Assembly: GCF_003336805.1 (NCBI RefSeq)
Contig: NZ_QFWJ01000003.1
Coordinates: forward strand, 426,888-490,887
DNA length: 64,000 nt
Direction of reading: 5' to 3'
Origin: Marinospirillum perlucidum
GTDB taxonomy: Bacteria; Pseudomonadota; Gammaproteobacteria; Pseudomonadales; Halomonadaceae
A program made the position numbers and the translations under genes. Below are positions 63,536 through 64,000 of the stretch, piece by piece (position 1 is the stretch's first letter; every line of letters begins with the position of its first letter). Under the pieces are notes generated by a model. The model worked only from the letters and a program-made list of their open reading frames with translations, made no database searches and was not told the DNA's origin.

Positions 63536-63944
63536 AAAGCCAGCGATTACCTCTAATGCTAAACAGGCTGAAAAGAATCACTTGGTCGTTAAAATTGGAA
63601 TCAAGCGTCTGCTTGGAGCTGTCGCTGCCATTCGTGAAGTTGCTCCTGAAATCGGTATTCAGGCTGTACATTTGCTGCTGGAGGTGGCCAGAAAGCCTGG
63701 AATTACGGTCAGTGAATTGATCAGTAAAACTGGTTTGTCGCAGTCCTCTTGCTCGCGGAATTTGGCACTGTTATCGGCTCAACACCGGCTGGGGAAGCCT
63801 GGGTTGAATCTGGTGTACACACAGGATGATCCCAAAGAAAGGCGTCGTAAGCTGGCGTATTTGACTGAGAAGGTGTCAATGGCCATTTATTTTGACCCAC
63901 CTTTGGCCAATAAAATTGACCCACCTGATGCGTTAATTGGTTAA
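63522..63944 (+). pseudogene. MarR-like regulator truncated by an IS21-family end
   Basis: The open frame encodes 140 residues. Residues 1-117 form a MarR-type winged helix: KPGITVSELISKTGLSQSSCS is the HTH and QDDPKERRRKLAYLTEKV the wing and following helix. From codon 118 the sequence is the terminal region of an IS element (TGTCAATGG onward), giving a foreign tail of about 23 residues (YFDPPLANKIDPP). The true C-terminus is lost, so dimerisation may be impaired. AGGGAAAG precedes the ATG. Confidence 0.72.
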
Positions 63945-64000
63945 CTTTTCTTTCAGTCGATAGCTTTCTCCTCCCAGCATGAAGATGTGTGAGTGATGGA
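63874..64000 (-). mobile_element. End of an IS21-family insertion sequence (partial)
   Basis: The terminus begins TGTCAATGG at 63874 and carries two 21-nt repeats of the form GGCCA-N7-TGACCCACC (63881-63901 and 63905-63925), the multiple terminal repeats typical of IS21-family ends. Inside them the 3' end of istB reads on the minus strand. The rest of the element is beyond the window. Confidence 0.82.
63933..64000 (-). CDS. istB: IstB-like ATP-binding transposition protein, C-terminal fragment
   Basis: Only the last 22 codons are in the window. The minus strand reads HHSHIFMLGGESYRLKEKL and then TN and a stop, which matches the conserved C-terminus of IS21-family IstB helper ATPases. The gene is cut by the window edge, not by a visible mutation. 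Confidence 0.82.
   Translation of the reverse strand, partial: HHSHIFMLGGESYRLKEKLTN

Larger units (their letters stand above)
52848..63873. mobile_element. Genomic island with integrase and type I restriction-modification
   Basis: From the integrase to the IS21 end the gene content switches to accessory functions: tyrosine recombinase, RNase HI, serine recombinase, secreted hypothetical protein and hsdMSR. The right border is not in the window, and no attachment-site repeat or tRNA was found at the left border, so limits are approximate. The IS21-type element at the right may be inserted into the island. Confidence 0.65.

Overview
The window comes from a motile, chemotactic gammaproteobacterium, probably Oceanospirillales/Pseudomonadales-like. 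This rests on conserved gene blocks (nudE facing yrfG-hslR-hslO; nudF-yqiB-cpdA; orn beside rsgA), on many PAS/Cache chemoreceptors and diguanylate cyclases, and on Pseudomonas-style iron control. The genus cannot be fixed by eye. I see no rRNA or tRNA genes and no CRISPR array.

Layout. 0.1-5.7 kb: stress and proteostasis (hslO, hslR, yrfG, nudE, a Lon-type protease, a DUF2892 membrane protein). 5.8-15.2 kb: signalling (degenerate HD-GYP protein, CheV, a stand-alone receiver, two consecutive histidine kinases of which the first has dead relay domains, an Aer-like receptor). 15.2-19.1 kb: housekeeping (greB, nudF, yqiB, cpdA, a retropepsin-like protease with rimK). 19.2-26.7 kb: a second signalling block (REC-PAS, histidine kinase, REC-ankyrin, multi-TM kinase, diguanylate cyclase). 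26.9-32.2 kb: an orphan DUF2220/JetD-like protein, rsgA, orn, a GAF protein, serB, a GIY-YIG protein and a cold-shock gene. 32.3-45.5 kb: two chemoreceptors (one with a periplasmic c-type haem motif), LysR regulators, oxidoreductases, a sirtuin, a PAS-GGDEF protein and an SbtA-like transporter.

45.5-49.0 kb is an iron/haem module: hemP and a hemS-like gene with Fur-box promoters, a 28-codon membrane peptide gene, two tandem Fur-controlled small RNAs sharing an identical 33-nt core (PrrF-like in size and layout), then two bacterioferritin genes and bfd. The two bacterioferritins look complementary: one keeps the ferroxidase ligands, the other the haem methionine. The logic appears to be haem uptake and storage under Fur, with sRNAs silencing iron-using or iron-storing mRNAs in low iron.

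49.0-52.8 kb: DUF6164, mnmH-selD (selenouridine in tRNA) and the divergent ohrR/ohr peroxide pair with two mirrored palindromic operators.

52.8 kb to the end is a genomic island: tyrosine integrase, an 800-bp non-coding tract full of inverted repeats, RNase HI with a strongly folded leader, a serine recombinase with its own palindrome cluster, a small secreted protein, a complete type I restriction-modification operon (hsdM-hsdS-hsdR), a small gene and a MarR-like gene cut by the end of an IS21-family element whose istB runs off the window. The most interesting material is the tandem sRNA/haem locus and the structured tract in the island.
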